The notes under the pieces are model-generated. The model saw only the letters and a list, made by a program, of their open reading frames with translations, was not told the DNA's origin and did no database searches. The translations under genes were made by a program, and so were the position numbers. From positions 54,727 to 118,726 of the forward strand of contig DIGE01000002.1 of assembly GCA_002419465.1 (NCBI GenBank): a stretch of DNA of 64,000 nt. The letters are read 5' to 3'. Positions within the stretch are counted from its first letter, which is position 1; each line of letters starts with the position of its first letter. Below, piece after piece: positions 17,420-26,576 of this stretch. Origin of the DNA: Geobacter sp. UBA5730 (GTDB lineage Bacteria > Desulfobacterota > Desulfuromonadia > Geobacterales > Pseudopelobacteraceae).

Positions 17420-18362
17420 CCGGCTCGTTTACTCGTTCTCTGACGGTATAAACCGGCTTGCCCTGGGATTCATACCAGGTGCGGGCATTCAACTCTCCCA
17501 AAAGACCCAGAGCGATAAACTGAACCCCCATGAATGCCAGGAAAGCCGTCAGGATCAGCAGCGGGTTACGGTTCATGCTGTAATCATTGAACAGCTTCAT
17601 GTAGAGGGCGGTACTGCCGGTCAGCATGGATAACAAAAGGGCGTAGATACCCCATTTACCAAACAGCTGGATCGGCTTGGTGGCGTATGAGAGCAGAAAA
17701 CGCACGGTGATCAGATCAAGCACCACCCGCATGGTGCGTGATATGCCGTACTTGCTCTGGCCATGCAGGCGAGGATGATGCCGCACCGGCAGTTCAATCA
17801 CCTTTGCACCCACCCGGGAGGCCAGGGCCGGCACAAAGCGGTGCATCTCGCCATAAAGCCCGATCCCTTCCAGCACTTCGCGCCGGTAGGCCTTGAGGGT
17901 GCAGCCATAGTCATGCAGATGCACCCCGGTCATGCGAGAAATCAAACCGTTCGCGATGCGGGATGGCAAGGTGCGGCTCAAGAAGGCATCCTGACGGTCC
18001 TTGCGCCAACCGGAAACCACATCAACGCCCTCTTCGATCTTCGCCAGCAGCAGTGGAATGTCAGCCGGATCGTTCTGCAGATCACCATCCATCGGAATAA
18101 TCACCGCCCCGCGAGCGGCCTCGAAGCCGGCCGCCATGGCGGCGGTCTGGCCGAAATTACGGCGAAAGCGGATGATGCGCAACCGTTTGTCCGTCAGGGC
18201 CAGCTCCTTCAGTGCGGCAAAGGAACCATCACCGGAGCCGTCATCCACCGTGATGATCTCATAGGACAAACCAGTCGGCTCCAGGGCCGTTGTGACAGCA
18301 TCGTAGAGCGGGCGGATATTCTCTTCTTCGTAATAAATCGGGATAACAACGCTTAAGTCCAT
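17406..18362 (-). CDS. Polyprenyl-phosphate glycosyltransferase, GtrB/ArnC type
   Basis: 318 residues. GT2 catalytic domain: LSVVIPIYYEEENIRPLYDAV, VDDGSGDGSF, IPMDGDLQNDPADIPLL (DXD region). Two C-terminal membrane helices (about residues 232-255 and 262-290). This architecture is typical of enzymes that load a sugar onto undecaprenyl phosphate. The start is one base from the stop of the upstream gene. Confidence 0.88.
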   Translation of the reverse strand: MDLSVVIPIYYEEENIRPLYDAVTTALEPTGLSYEIITVDDGSGDGSFAALKELALTDKRLRIIRFRRNFGQTAAMAAGFEAARGAVIIPMDGDLQNDPADIPLLLAKIEEGVDVVSGWRKDRQDAFLSRTLPSRIANGLISRMTGVHLHDYGCTLKAYRREVLEGIGLYGEMHRFVPALASRVGAKVIELPVRHHPRLHGQSKYGISRTMRVVLDLITVRFLLSYATKPIQLFGKWGIYALLLSMLTGSTALYMKLFNDYSMNRNPLLILTAFLAFMGVQFIALGLLGELNARTWYESQGKPVYTVRERVNEPDVHA

Positions 18363-19325
18363 TCAGGCGACTCCTGACAGCTGCTCGGGCAAAGGTAGGC
18401 GACGTACGGTCACGCTGGTCGAGTTATAGCATGGTTGCTGAGGCAGGGGGAGCAGAAACCCGGTTGCAAGACCCACCCCGTTAGCGATATGCAGTAGCGG
18501 GTAGAGGGCCGGCAGCAGCACGGCAAACAGAGGGTTTCGCCCCTTAAGCGCCCCCCACAGGCCGCACAACAGACAAACAACGCCATAGCAGCCCAACGGC
18601 AAGCGCCAGAGTGGTGCGGTTACCAGCGGCACACTCACCAGATAGATCAGCAGCCCCAGCGGCGCAAACGGCATCAAGCCGGAGAATCCGGCCATCCGGG
18701 TCTGACGCGCTCGTCCGCGACCATATCGGAACATCTGCTTGACAAAGGCAACCAGTGATGGGCGCTGACTGCGCTCCACCGCAAGCCGGGGATCATGCAA
18801 CAACCGGCCGCCAGCTGCTTTCAAGCGGTCCAGAAATTCGTTTTCCTCATTGGGATACAGCCGTTCATCAAACCCGCCACACACCAGAAAGGCATCCCGG
18901 CGAACCGCGAGATTACACAGAATCAGTTCACGTTCACCGCTTTCGCGCACAGTCCCTACGGCACGATACCGGTTACGCACCCCGCCTGCCCCCAGCAGTG
19001 AGGAAAGCACCGCGCCAAAACCCCGTTGCAGTAAAGAATCACTTGCTGGAGTCAGCGACGGCCCTCCGACGGCGACAACACTCGGATCACGGAAATGTTC
19101 TTCGATCCGCTTCAGACAATCGAGCAACACCCGTGAATCATCATCCAAAAAATAGATGATCTCGCCGCAGGCCTGCTGCGCTGCCTGATTGCGCTGGCAG
19201 CTGGGATTGGTCCCTTCGGCCACCAGTAGCTCAAGCTGCCCCTGCGGCCAGGCCAGTTGACTGACCTGCTCCACCGCTTGCGGCACCAACCCCGGCTTGA
19301 TCGGTATGACAATGGTGATGGTCAA
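18363..19325 (-). CDS. Glycosyltransferase family 2 with C-terminal membrane helices
   Basis: About 320 residues. GT-A signs: ITIVIPIKPGLVPQAV, EIIYFLDDDSRVLLDCL; C-terminal hydrophobic segments (about 225-290). The frame is open upstream to 19457, but that stretch contains the terminator hairpin of the preceding ccsA-resB unit, so the extension is not coding. I take the TTG at 19325, preceded by GAGGG four bases away; the exact start is uncertain. First gene of the glycan locus. Confidence 0.75.
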   Translation of the reverse strand: MTITIVIPIKPGLVPQAVEQVSQLAWPQGQLELLVAEGTNPSCQRNQAAQQACGEIIYFLDDDSRVLLDCLKRIEEHFRDPSVVAVGGPSLTPASDSLLQRGFGAVLSSLLGAGGVRNRYRAVGTVRESGERELILCNLAVRRDAFLVCGGFDERLYPNEENEFLDRLKAAGGRLLHDPRLAVERSQRPSLVAFVKQMFRYGRGRARQTRMAGFSGLMPFAPLGLLIYLVSVPLVTAPLWRLPLGCYGVVCLLCGLWGALKGRNPLFAVLLPALYPLLHIANGVGLATGFLLPLPQQPCYNSTSVTVRRLPLPEQLSGVA

Positions 19326-19342
19326 GAATCCCTCGCGTAAAA

Positions 19343-19370
19343 AGGAAAACCGGGCGGACCCGGTTTTCCT
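19343..19370 (-). terminator. Intrinsic terminator of the resB-ccsA unit
   Basis: A perfect 12-bp stem (AGGAAAACCGGG / CCCGGTTTTCCT) with a 4-base loop. On the minus strand it is followed by TTTTT. Confidence 0.85.
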
Positions 19371-19383
19371 GGTTTGTAGTATG

Positions 19384-19504
19384 AAAACGAAGATTTTTTC
19401 GTTCTGGGTGCGGCTGCTTAGGAAGGGCGCGGAGGCGTACTGCTCAGTACGCCGCACAAGCCCTGCCGTAGACAGACGTGCCCAGGGCGGAAAAAGATCG
19501 TTTT
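19384..19504. repeat. Intergenic inverted-repeat element 1
   Basis: About 120 bases with imperfect outer arms (AAAACGA...TCGTTTT; CTGGG...CCCAG) and a central perfect hairpin GGCGTACTG/CAGTACGCC. It lies just 3' of ccsA. The layout matches the element at 23594-23712 (outer arms plus a central hairpin), although the sequences differ. Confidence 0.6.
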
Positions 19505-20351
19505 ACATCCCGCCGTAGCTGTGGAGTCCGGAGAGCAGCAGGTTCACCCCCAGGTAGCAAAAGATGGTGGCGACGAAACCGATGATCGACAGCCAGGCTG
19601 CCCGCTTGCCGACCCAGCCTTTGGTAAAACGGGCATGCAGGAAGGCGGCGTAGATGAACCAGACGATCAGGGACCAGGTTTCTTTCGGGTCCCAGCTCCA
19701 GTAGGTGCCCCAGGCGTAGTTGGCCCAGGCCGCGCCGGTGATGATGCCCAGAGTCAAGAGCGGAAAGCCCACCATGATCGCCTTGTAGTTCAGCTCGTCC
19801 AGCACCCTGGTGGGCGGGAAGATCGAGAGCAGACCTCCGGCGGCATCGCTGCCCTCTGCCTCGCTTCTGGCTTTGATCAGGTACATGATCGAGACCCCGC
19901 AGGCCACGGCAAAGGCGGCGTACCCCAGGAAGCAGGTGATCACGTGGTAGGTCAGCCAGTTGCTCTGCAGGGCGGGCATCAGCGGGTTGATGTCGGCCGG
20001 CAGGTAGAGCTGGGCCCAGGTCATCCCCAACAGGGCAAACGGCATCACAAAGGCGCCGATCACCCGGTATTTGTATTTGGCATCGATGATGCCGAAGATC
20101 AGCACGATGCTCCAGGCAAAGAAGACGACCGATTCGTAGAGGTTTGACAGGGGCGCATGGCCAAGCCCCATATCGTAGGATTCCTTCCAGCGCAGGCCGG
20201 TGGCGACGGTCTGGACGGCAAAGCCGATCCAGGCCAGGATAGAGCCGGACAGGCCGATTCTGTTGTTACGGCCGGCCAGATACACGAAGAAGGCCAACGT
20301 GGAGGCCATGTAGAAGATGGTGGTGATGTTGAAAAGTTTGGCGCTCAGCAT
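19503..20351 (-). CDS. ccsA: Cytochrome c maturation protein CcsA (ResC)
   Basis: 282 residues, about eight membrane helices. The haem-handling WWD motif is clear in WGTYWSWDPKETWSLIVWFIYA, and flanking His residues (LTYHVITCFLGY, FLHARF) are present. With ResB it forms the system II haem exporter/cytochrome c synthase. It starts 17 bases after resB. Some databases call this family CcsB. The product is needed for the multihaem cytochromes of such organisms, including the adjacent ppcA. Confidence 0.92.
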   Translation of the reverse strand: MLSAKLFNITTIFYMASTLAFFVYLAGRNNRIGLSGSILAWIGFAVQTVATGLRWKESYDMGLGHAPLSNLYESVVFFAWSIVLIFGIIDAKYKYRVIGAFVMPFALLGMTWAQLYLPADINPLMPALQSNWLTYHVITCFLGYAAFAVACGVSIMYLIKARSEAEGSDAAGGLLSIFPPTRVLDELNYKAIMVGFPLLTLGIITGAAWANYAWGTYWSWDPKETWSLIVWFIYAAFLHARFTKGWVGKRAAWLSIIGFVATIFCYLGVNLLLSGLHSYGGM

Positions 20352-20368
20352 AAACGGTGATTCCTCCG

Positions 20369-21733
20369 TTAAATGTTCTGACTATGCAGTTTTTCGACCA
20401 GAGCTTCAAATTCAGCCTGAAAGGCCGGCTGGTTCTTACTGGCGTTACCGAAAACACGGGCGTGGCCGGGACTGAGTACGATCCAGACCCGTTTGTGGGA
20501 CATGAAGAAAGCGATACAGAGCCCCAGACACATCATGATGCAACCGATCCAGACTACCCAGACACCGGGGTCCTTGGCTACCTGAAGCCCGGTGTACATC
20601 CGGGCGTCCGTGCCGGTAAAGGTGAAGACCAGACGATCCCCACGCAGCTCGTCAAGCGACGGCTGCTCCTTGTAAACCTTAAAGAACTGCGGTTCGCCCG
20701 CTCCAGTCACCTGCAGGGTGGCTGCCAGCCCCTCACCCGGTTCATCGGTCAAATCAACGATGCTGACGCTGCGTCCGTCAGTCAACCTGGTCTGGGCACC
20801 AGGACGGAGTGTGACCTGCTCCACCTTGCCGTTTTCACGGTTACGGACGGCAAAGAAGAAGGCGGCCGGGTCATTGGCCTGTCCATAGCTGGATTGGTAA
20901 AAGGTAATTCCTTTATAGGTCAGCGGCTCGTTCACGATCAGGCGGGCATGCTTGTAGCCAGGCACCTCACGACCGTTCTCCGTAAGGGTAACGATGCTCT
21001 TGAACTCTTTCGGCATCTTGCTCGGCCCGCCACCGCCAGGGGCATCGTAGAACGACACCGTGAACTGATCACAACGCACCTCGAATCCCAGCGGGATGGT
21101 CTTGCCGTTACGGGCCTGGATGGCGTTTACCGTCTCTCCCTCCACAATCGCCACGAACCCTTTATAACCGAACAGGCTGCCGATGATGGCTCCGACAAAG
21201 ATCACCACAATACTGAAATGCACCACGTAGACCCCCAACCGGCACCAGGGGGTTTTCTGGGCAAACAGGTGGTAGTGGTGATCAACCTGTGTGACGACCG
21301 GTGCTGCAAACTCTTTGGAAAGCAGGTTTACCAGGCACTGCTTGTTCTCCTCAAGAGATCCAGTCAGTTTCAGGTCGCGGGCCGGGAAGATTTTTTGCTG
21401 GGCCTCCGAGAGAATGGTGGCCGGCGTACTGACGAAGGTGAAAACATGGGGCAGTCGCTTGATGGAACAAGCGATCAGATTGACCGTGAACAGGGCCAGC
21501 AGGGCCAGGAACCACCAGGAGTGGTACATGTCAAAAAAGCCCAGCTGTTCGTAAAGTGCCTTTTTGGTGGGGCTGATGGTGCCCCAGTAGCGCTCGTCAA
21601 TGTTCGGGAATTGCGGGATGATCGTTCCGATGATCGAGGTGATCGCCAGGGTGATCAACAGGGAAATCGTCAGCTTGAGAGAGCAGAAAAAATCCCAGAT
21701 TCGCTGCATAAAGCTACGTTCATTGGCGCTCAA
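20369..21733 (-). CDS. resB: Cytochrome c maturation protein ResB (Ccs1)
   Basis: About 454 residues: membrane helices near residues 15-40, 70-90 and 165-190, a large periplasmic region, and a last helix near 415-435 (VWVVWIGCIMMCLGLCIAFF). The pattern LTISLLITLAITSIIGTIIPQ is typical of ResB. It works with CcsA. The start is uncertain: a TTG at 21733 has GGAG 8 bases upstream, while the ATG at 21709 (MQRIWDFF) has no clear Shine-Dalgarno. Confidence 0.9.
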   Translation of the reverse strand: MSANERSFMQRIWDFFCSLKLTISLLITLAITSIIGTIIPQFPNIDERYWGTISPTKKALYEQLGFFDMYHSWWFLALLALFTVNLIACSIKRLPHVFTFVSTPATILSEAQQKIFPARDLKLTGSLEENKQCLVNLLSKEFAAPVVTQVDHHYHLFAQKTPWCRLGVYVVHFSIVVIFVGAIIGSLFGYKGFVAIVEGETVNAIQARNGKTIPLGFEVRCDQFTVSFYDAPGGGGPSKMPKEFKSIVTLTENGREVPGYKHARLIVNEPLTYKGITFYQSSYGQANDPAAFFFAVRNRENGKVEQVTLRPGAQTRLTDGRSVSIVDLTDEPGEGLAATLQVTGAGEPQFFKVYKEQPSLDELRGDRLVFTFTGTDARMYTGLQVAKDPGVWVVWIGCIMMCLGLCIAFFMSHKRVWIVLSPGHARVFGNASKNQPAFQAEFEALVEKLHSQNI

Positions 21734-21871
21734 GATGGTCACTCCGAAGGTGGATTAAGACAGACTCATAATACCAGACCATTTATGTCTTGTATTACTA
21801 TTTGACTTATAACGTATCCTCCTCAAAAAGGGTAGAGCTTTTTTAATGATCAAACCATTCTCCCTGGACAC

Positions 21872-21902
21872 AAAAAGGGGCCGGCAAATGCCGACCCCTT
21901 TC
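21872..21902 (-). terminator. Intrinsic terminator of ppcA
   Basis: Stem AAAGGGG..CGGC / GCCG..CCCCTTT with one mismatch and an AAAT loop. Read on the minus strand it ends in TTTTTG, just after the ppcA stop. Confidence 0.8.
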
Positions 21903-21924
21903 ACAGCCAAGATCTTTGACAATA

Positions 21925-22200
21925 CTACTTCTTGTGGCAATCCTTGCAGCCTTGGGGGCCTTTTTTCAGCTCAATGTGGCACTTCTTGCAAAGAACATCG
22001 TGGGCCACGGCCTTGTTGATCTCGATCTTCTTGGGGGCGCCCTCGTGGCACTTGGCGCAACCCAGCTTCATGTGAGCCTTGTGGGGGAAGGCCACCTTAC
22101 CCATGGCGCCACCCTTGTACTCATAGCTTTCTTGAGCAGCGGCAAAAGCGGAAGTGGCAAAGGCAACCAGAGCGATCAGGGTCAGTGCAGTCTTTTTCAT
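21925..22200 (-). CDS. Triheme c7-type periplasmic cytochrome (PpcA family)
   Basis: 91 residues: signal peptide MKKTALTLIALVAFATSAFA, then a mature 71-residue protein with three CXXCH haem sites (CAKCH, CKKCH, CKDCH) and the additional axial His residues (FPHKAH, AHDVL). This is the cytochrome c7/PpcA fold of Geobacter, which shuttles electrons across the periplasm to outer-membrane conduits. AGGAGGT precedes the ATG. Its own terminator follows. Which PpcA paralogue it is cannot be decided here. Confidence 0.93.
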   Translation of the reverse strand: MKKTALTLIALVAFATSAFAAAQESYEYKGGAMGKVAFPHKAHMKLGCAKCHEGAPKKIEINKAVAHDVLCKKCHIELKKGPQGCKDCHKK

Positions 22201-22283
22201 CGGTACTACCTCCTGTGTTGGGTTCAAAATCAGTGGAACTTAACCATAGCTCCTTCAATAATGTCAAGCATTAAGCGTACCAA

Positions 22284-23558
22284 TCAGCCCCTGACAAGTG
22301 CCTTGCGTCCGATATCACGCCGGAACTGCACGCCACGCCAACTGATCTTGGCCACCCCCTGGTAGGCCCGCTCAATGGCAGCCGCAACAGTGGCGCCGCG
22401 GGCGGTTACCCCCAGCACCCGGCCCCCGGCAGTCACGATCATGCCGTCACGCTCGACGGAGCCGGCATGGAAGACCGTCACGTCCTCAAGTGCCGCAGCA
22501 GCCGCCAGACCACTGATTTCATCTCCGCTGGCAATCTCACCGGGATAGCCCTCAGCCGCCATCACCACACAGACCGCAGCCTGATCGTACCATTCAATAG
22601 ACTTACCGGCCAGACTACCCTCGGCCACTGCCAGCAAGAGCGGCACCAGATCCGATTTCATCCGCATCAGCAACGGCTGGCACTCGGGGTCACCAAAACG
22701 GGCATTGAACTCCAAGGTCTCGACCTGACCATCCTTCACCATCAGGCCGGCATACAAAATGCCGCGGTAGGGACATCCTTCGGCAGCCATGCCGTCCACC
22801 GCCCGCTGCACCACCTGCTGCATGGCAGCGGCATGCACCTCTGGGGTCACCACCGGTGCCGGTGAATAGGCCCCCATGCCACCGGTATTGGGCCCCTGGT
22901 CGCCATCAAAAATCGCCTTGTGATCCTGGGCCGAGGCCAGCGGGATTACCTCTTTTCCGTCAGTAATTGCCAGAAATGAGGCCTCTTCGCCTGCCAGAAA
23001 CTCCTCAATCACCACCCTGGAACCGGCAGCACCGAAGGCGTTGCCGGAAAGCATTTCGTAAACGGCGTCAGTGGCCTCGGCAACCGTTTGTGCAACCACC
23101 ACCCCTTTACCGGCGGCCAGACCATCGGCCTTGACCACAATCGGGGCCCCGGTCTGCCGGATAAAGGCCAAGGCCGGTTCAACATCGCTAAACACGCCGT
23201 AGGCGGCCGTGGGGATGCCGTATTTTTTCATCAGATCCTTGGAAAAAGCCTTGCTGGCCTCAATCCGGGCAGCGGCACGACTGGGGCCGAATACCTTCAG
23301 GCCGTACTCCTGAAACAGATCAACGATGCCTAAGGACAACGGCTGCTCCGGCCCCACCACGGTCAGGTCAATCCCCTCCGCCTTGGCAAATCCCAGCAGT
23401 TTATCGATCTCGTCGGCCTTGATCGGCACATTCAGGGCCAGATTAGCCGTACCGGGATTGCCAGGGGCACAAAACACCTGAGTTACCAAGGGCGACTGGG
23501 CAATCTTCCAGACCAGGGCATGTTCACGGCCACCGCCGCCTACCACCAAAACTTTCAT
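22284..23558 (-). CDS. purD: Phosphoribosylamine-glycine ligase
   Basis: 424 residues, GARS, the second step of purine synthesis. MKVLVVGGGGREHALVWKIAQS is the N-terminal domain; the ATP-grasp region has VVKADGLAAGKGVVVA; DGDQGPNTGGMGAYSPAP and LEFNARFGDPECQPLL are diagnostic. GAGGATG precedes the ATG at 23558. It follows purH on the same strand, separated by the inverted-repeat element. Confidence 0.96.
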   Translation of the reverse strand: MKVLVVGGGGREHALVWKIAQSPLVTQVFCAPGNPGTANLALNVPIKADEIDKLLGFAKAEGIDLTVVGPEQPLSLGIVDLFQEYGLKVFGPSRAAARIEASKAFSKDLMKKYGIPTAAYGVFSDVEPALAFIRQTGAPIVVKADGLAAGKGVVVAQTVAEATDAVYEMLSGNAFGAAGSRVVIEEFLAGEEASFLAITDGKEVIPLASAQDHKAIFDGDQGPNTGGMGAYSPAPVVTPEVHAAAMQQVVQRAVDGMAAEGCPYRGILYAGLMVKDGQVETLEFNARFGDPECQPLLMRMKSDLVPLLLAVAEGSLAGKSIEWYDQAAVCVVMAAEGYPGEIASGDEISGLAAAAALEDVTVFHAGSVERDGMIVTAGGRVLGVTARGATVAAAIERAYQGVAKISWRGVQFRRDIGRKALVRG

Positions 23559-23593
23559 ATATCCATCCTCACGGCAGGTATCAAATTCATCAA

Positions 23594-23712
23594 GCGCGTT
23601 CAGAAATGCCCGGATGCCAGACGCCGAGGAGCGAGCAGCGGAGCATAGCTGAATACTATGTGAGCCGCGCAGCGACGAAGGCAACGCAGCAGACGGGCGT
23701 TTATCAACGCGC
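23594..23712. repeat. Intergenic inverted-repeat element 2
   Basis: About 120 bases between purH and purD. Outer arms GCGCGTT/AACGCGC plus TGCCCG/CGGGCG, with a central imperfect hairpin (GCGG..CATAG/CTATG..GCCGC). It has the same architecture as the element at 19384-19504. Confidence 0.6.
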
Positions 23713-23714
23713 GT

Positions 23715-25274
23715 CTAATGGCGGAAATGGCGCATATTGGTAAAGATCATCGCGATCCCATGCTCATTGGCAGCCTGGATGACCTCTTCATCCCGCACCG
23801 AACCGCCCGGCTGAATGATGGCGGTCACCCCGGCCTCGGCCGCGGCATCCACCCCGTCACGGAACGGGAAGAAGGCGTCCGACGCCAGCACCGTTCCCTT
23901 GATCGGCAGCAGCGCCTTCTGCACCGCGATCTTGGAGGAGTCTACCCGGGACATCTGTCCAGCGCCGATCCCCACGGTCTGATCGTTATTGGTAAAGACA
24001 ATGGCGTTTGACTTGACACGCTTGCAGACCCGCCAGGCAAAATCCAGGGCAGCCAGCTCTGTGGCGCTGGGGGTACGCTTGGTCACCACACGGCAGTCAG
24101 TTGCAGCCACCATCCCCAGATCACGCCCCTGCAACAGCAACCCGCCCACCACCCGCTTCATATCGTAGCCGGTTTGTGCATGATCGCCCAGGAGCGGCAC
24201 CTGCATCACCCGCACGTTCTTTTTGGCGGTAAAGATATCCAGCGCTTCCTGGGTATAACCGGGGGCGATCACCGCCTCCAGGAAGGTGGAGGTCAACTCA
24301 CGGGCTGCATCGGCATCCACCTGGCGGTTGAAGCCCACAATCCCGCCAAAGGCCGAGACCGGGTCACACTCGCGGGCCTTCAGATAGGCGTTCAGCGGCG
24401 AATCCCCCAAGGCCACACCGCACGGGTTGGTATGTTTGATGATAACTGCGGCAGGTTTGCCGTTAAACTCCTTGACAGTCTCAATGGCTGCATCCAGATC
24501 GATGATGTTGTTAAAGGACAACTCCTTACCCTGCAACTGCACCGCATTGGAAACACAGGGTTCAGTCACGCCCGGATCAACATAGAAGGCGGCCGATTGG
24601 TGGGGATTCTCTCCGTAGCGCAGGTCCTGGGCTTTCTTGACCTGCAGGGTAAAGGTTTCAGGATACTCTACTACGGCGTCACCCAGCCGGGCGCCCAGCC
24701 AGTTGGAAATGGCACCATCGTAGGCGGCGGTGTGTTGATAGACCTTCACGGCCAGTCGGAAGTTGGTCTTCTCCGAGACAATTCCGCCACTGGCGGCCAT
24801 CTCGTCCAGCACCGGCTGATAATCCTTGCAGTCCACCAGCACCGTCACATCGCGGTTGTTCTTGGCAGCCGAGCGCAACATGGTGGGGCCGCCGATGTCG
24901 ATGTTCTCGATGGCGTCTTCCAGTGAACAGTCCGGCTTGGCCACTGTGGCCTCAAAGGGGTAGAGGTTCACCACCACCAGATCGATCGGCTGGATACCGT
25001 GTTCCTGCATCTTGGCCTGGTGCTCCGGGTTGGAGCGGATCCCCAGCAAACCGCCATGCACCTTGGGGTGCAGGGTCTTGACCCGGCCGTCCAGCATCTC
25101 GGGAAACCCGGTAAACTCGGAGACATCCTTCACGGTCAGTCCGGCGTCACGCAACAGCTTGGCAGTACCGCCGGTGGAGAGGATCTCCACGCCGTAGTCA
25201 GCCAAGGCCTTTGAAAACTCGACCACACCGGTCTTGTCGGAAACACTGATTAATGCACGGGTAATTCTTGCCAT
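23715..25274 (-). CDS. purH: Bifunctional AICAR transformylase / IMP cyclohydrolase
   Basis: 519 residues, normal for PurH, the last two steps of IMP synthesis. N-terminal cyclohydrolase (MGS-like) domain: RALISVSDKTGVVEFSKALADYGVEILSTGGTAKLL. C-terminal transformylase: DLRYGENPHQSAAFY, KHTNPCGVA, and the final TAIIQPGGSVRDEEVIQAANEHGIAMIFTNMRHFRH. AAGGGG precedes the ATG. Confidence 0.97.
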   Translation of the reverse strand: MARITRALISVSDKTGVVEFSKALADYGVEILSTGGTAKLLRDAGLTVKDVSEFTGFPEMLDGRVKTLHPKVHGGLLGIRSNPEHQAKMQEHGIQPIDLVVVNLYPFEATVAKPDCSLEDAIENIDIGGPTMLRSAAKNNRDVTVLVDCKDYQPVLDEMAASGGIVSEKTNFRLAVKVYQHTAAYDGAISNWLGARLGDAVVEYPETFTLQVKKAQDLRYGENPHQSAAFYVDPGVTEPCVSNAVQLQGKELSFNNIIDLDAAIETVKEFNGKPAAVIIKHTNPCGVALGDSPLNAYLKARECDPVSAFGGIVGFNRQVDADAARELTSTFLEAVIAPGYTQEALDIFTAKKNVRVMQVPLLGDHAQTGYDMKRVVGGLLLQGRDLGMVAATDCRVVTKRTPSATELAALDFAWRVCKRVKSNAIVFTNNDQTVGIGAGQMSRVDSSKIAVQKALLPIKGTVLASDAFFPFRDGVDAAAEAGVTAIIQPGGSVRDEEVIQAANEHGIAMIFTNMRHFRH

Positions 25275-25322
25275 ACCAGACCCCTTCTTTGCTTGTTATA
25301 AGGTTCTATAAATGTCGGGAAG

Positions 25323-26564
25323 TTATGCGGGAAAGTCAATCTGTTCAAGAAACTTCTGTTCGAACAGCGGCGTGCCGGAGAGCGGTATCACCCTGAAACG
25401 CGCGGCAAGCTGCTCAACGGACGGGATACCGTTGACCTGCGACAGGAGCTGCTCGACGCCGGCCAGGGCACCTTCACGGACAAAGCGGCACTTTTCTACC
25501 ATTTCCTCGCTGAAGATGCCAACGGTTTTCAGGGCCTCAGGCTCCAAAACAGCCCCGAAGGAACCGGTCAAAATCAGATCCTGCAAGGCGTCACAACGTA
25601 TACGCGCCCGTTCCAGCAACACCTCCAGGCCGGCCCGCACCGCTCCCTTGGCAAGCTGTAGCTGACGGATATCGTTCTGGGATACAAAGACCTGCCCCTG
25701 GGCGTCACGATACAGTACAAAGGCCAGCCCCTCACCCTGGTCAACGATTCTGGTTGCCAGATTGGACTCCACCTCGGCAGCGGCAAGCAAACGGCCCGAC
25801 CGGTCGATGATGCCATCCCGTCGCAACGCCGCCACCAGCTGTATCACCGCAGAACCGCAGACACCCCGCGGCCTGCTGTTCCCGATGGTCTCGATCCGCA
25901 AGCGATCGCCATCCAGCGTTACCCCGCAGATGGCGCCGGACAGGGCAGCCATGCCGCAGGCCAGGTTGCCCCCCTCAAAGGCCGGTCCGGCTGCAGCCGA
26001 GGTGGCCCACAGGGTGACACCATCATCCAGCACCATCTCGCCGTTGGTGCCCATGTCCAGATACAGGGCAGGAGCAACCGGTTGCGCCGCGGCACAGCCG
26101 AACAGAAAGGCAACAGTGTCTCCACCCACAAAACCACCCGGCTGGGGAAAGAGATACACCTGTTCACAAAAGGTCCAGTCGAGCTCCGCTGCTGCAATGG
26201 TAAGTCCAGCGGTCTGCCGGGGGCGGAACGGCGGCCGGGCCAGACTCTCCACCGGCCAGCCCAAAAGCAGGTGCTGCATGGCTGGATTACCGGCCAGCGC
26301 CGCCAGCCGGACCGTCTGCATCCCGACACCGGACTGCTGTAGTACCGCCTGGCCCAACCGGGCCAGCTCGTTGCAGATCAGTGTCGTCATGGCCGCTGCC
26401 GCTGAAGGGTCATGCACCGCCGCATCCAGCCGCGAGACCACATCGGCTCCATACTCGCGCTGAGGATTCAGGCTGCCGACCATGGCCAGCCGCCGGCCGG
26501 TGGTCCGTTCGAACAGCGACGCGGCCAGGGTGGTGGTGCCGAGGTCAAAGGCGATGGCGTACAT
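25323..26564 (-). CDS. ASKHA-domain protein related to corrinoid activators (DUF4445)
   Basis: 413 residues. An actin-like ATPase fold: AFDLGTTTLAASLFE (phosphate 1), LYLDMGTNGEMVL (phosphate 2), and ILTGSFGAVLEPEAL near the end. This matches the C-terminal part of RACE/RamA proteins, which reductively reactivate corrinoid proteins. The N-terminal 2Fe-2S ferredoxin domain of those enzymes is absent, so the electron donor would have to be separate. It lies between selD and purH. Function is family-based only. Confidence 0.7.
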   Translation of the reverse strand: MYAIAFDLGTTTLAASLFERTTGRRLAMVGSLNPQREYGADVVSRLDAAVHDPSAAAAMTTLICNELARLGQAVLQQSGVGMQTVRLAALAGNPAMQHLLLGWPVESLARPPFRPRQTAGLTIAAAELDWTFCEQVYLFPQPGGFVGGDTVAFLFGCAAAQPVAPALYLDMGTNGEMVLDDGVTLWATSAAAGPAFEGGNLACGMAALSGAICGVTLDGDRLRIETIGNSRPRGVCGSAVIQLVAALRRDGIIDRSGRLLAAAEVESNLATRIVDQGEGLAFVLYRDAQGQVFVSQNDIRQLQLAKGAVRAGLEVLLERARIRCDALQDLILTGSFGAVLEPEALKTVGIFSEEMVEKCRFVREGALAGVEQLLSQVNGIPSVEQLAARFRVIPLSGTPLFEQKFLEQIDFPA

Positions 26565-26576
26565 CAGCAGACAGGC

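Noticed and set aside
19326..19457. N-terminal extension of the glycosyltransferase at 18363-19325
   Set aside because: It would cross the terminator hairpin and the inverted-repeat element that belong to the ccsA side.
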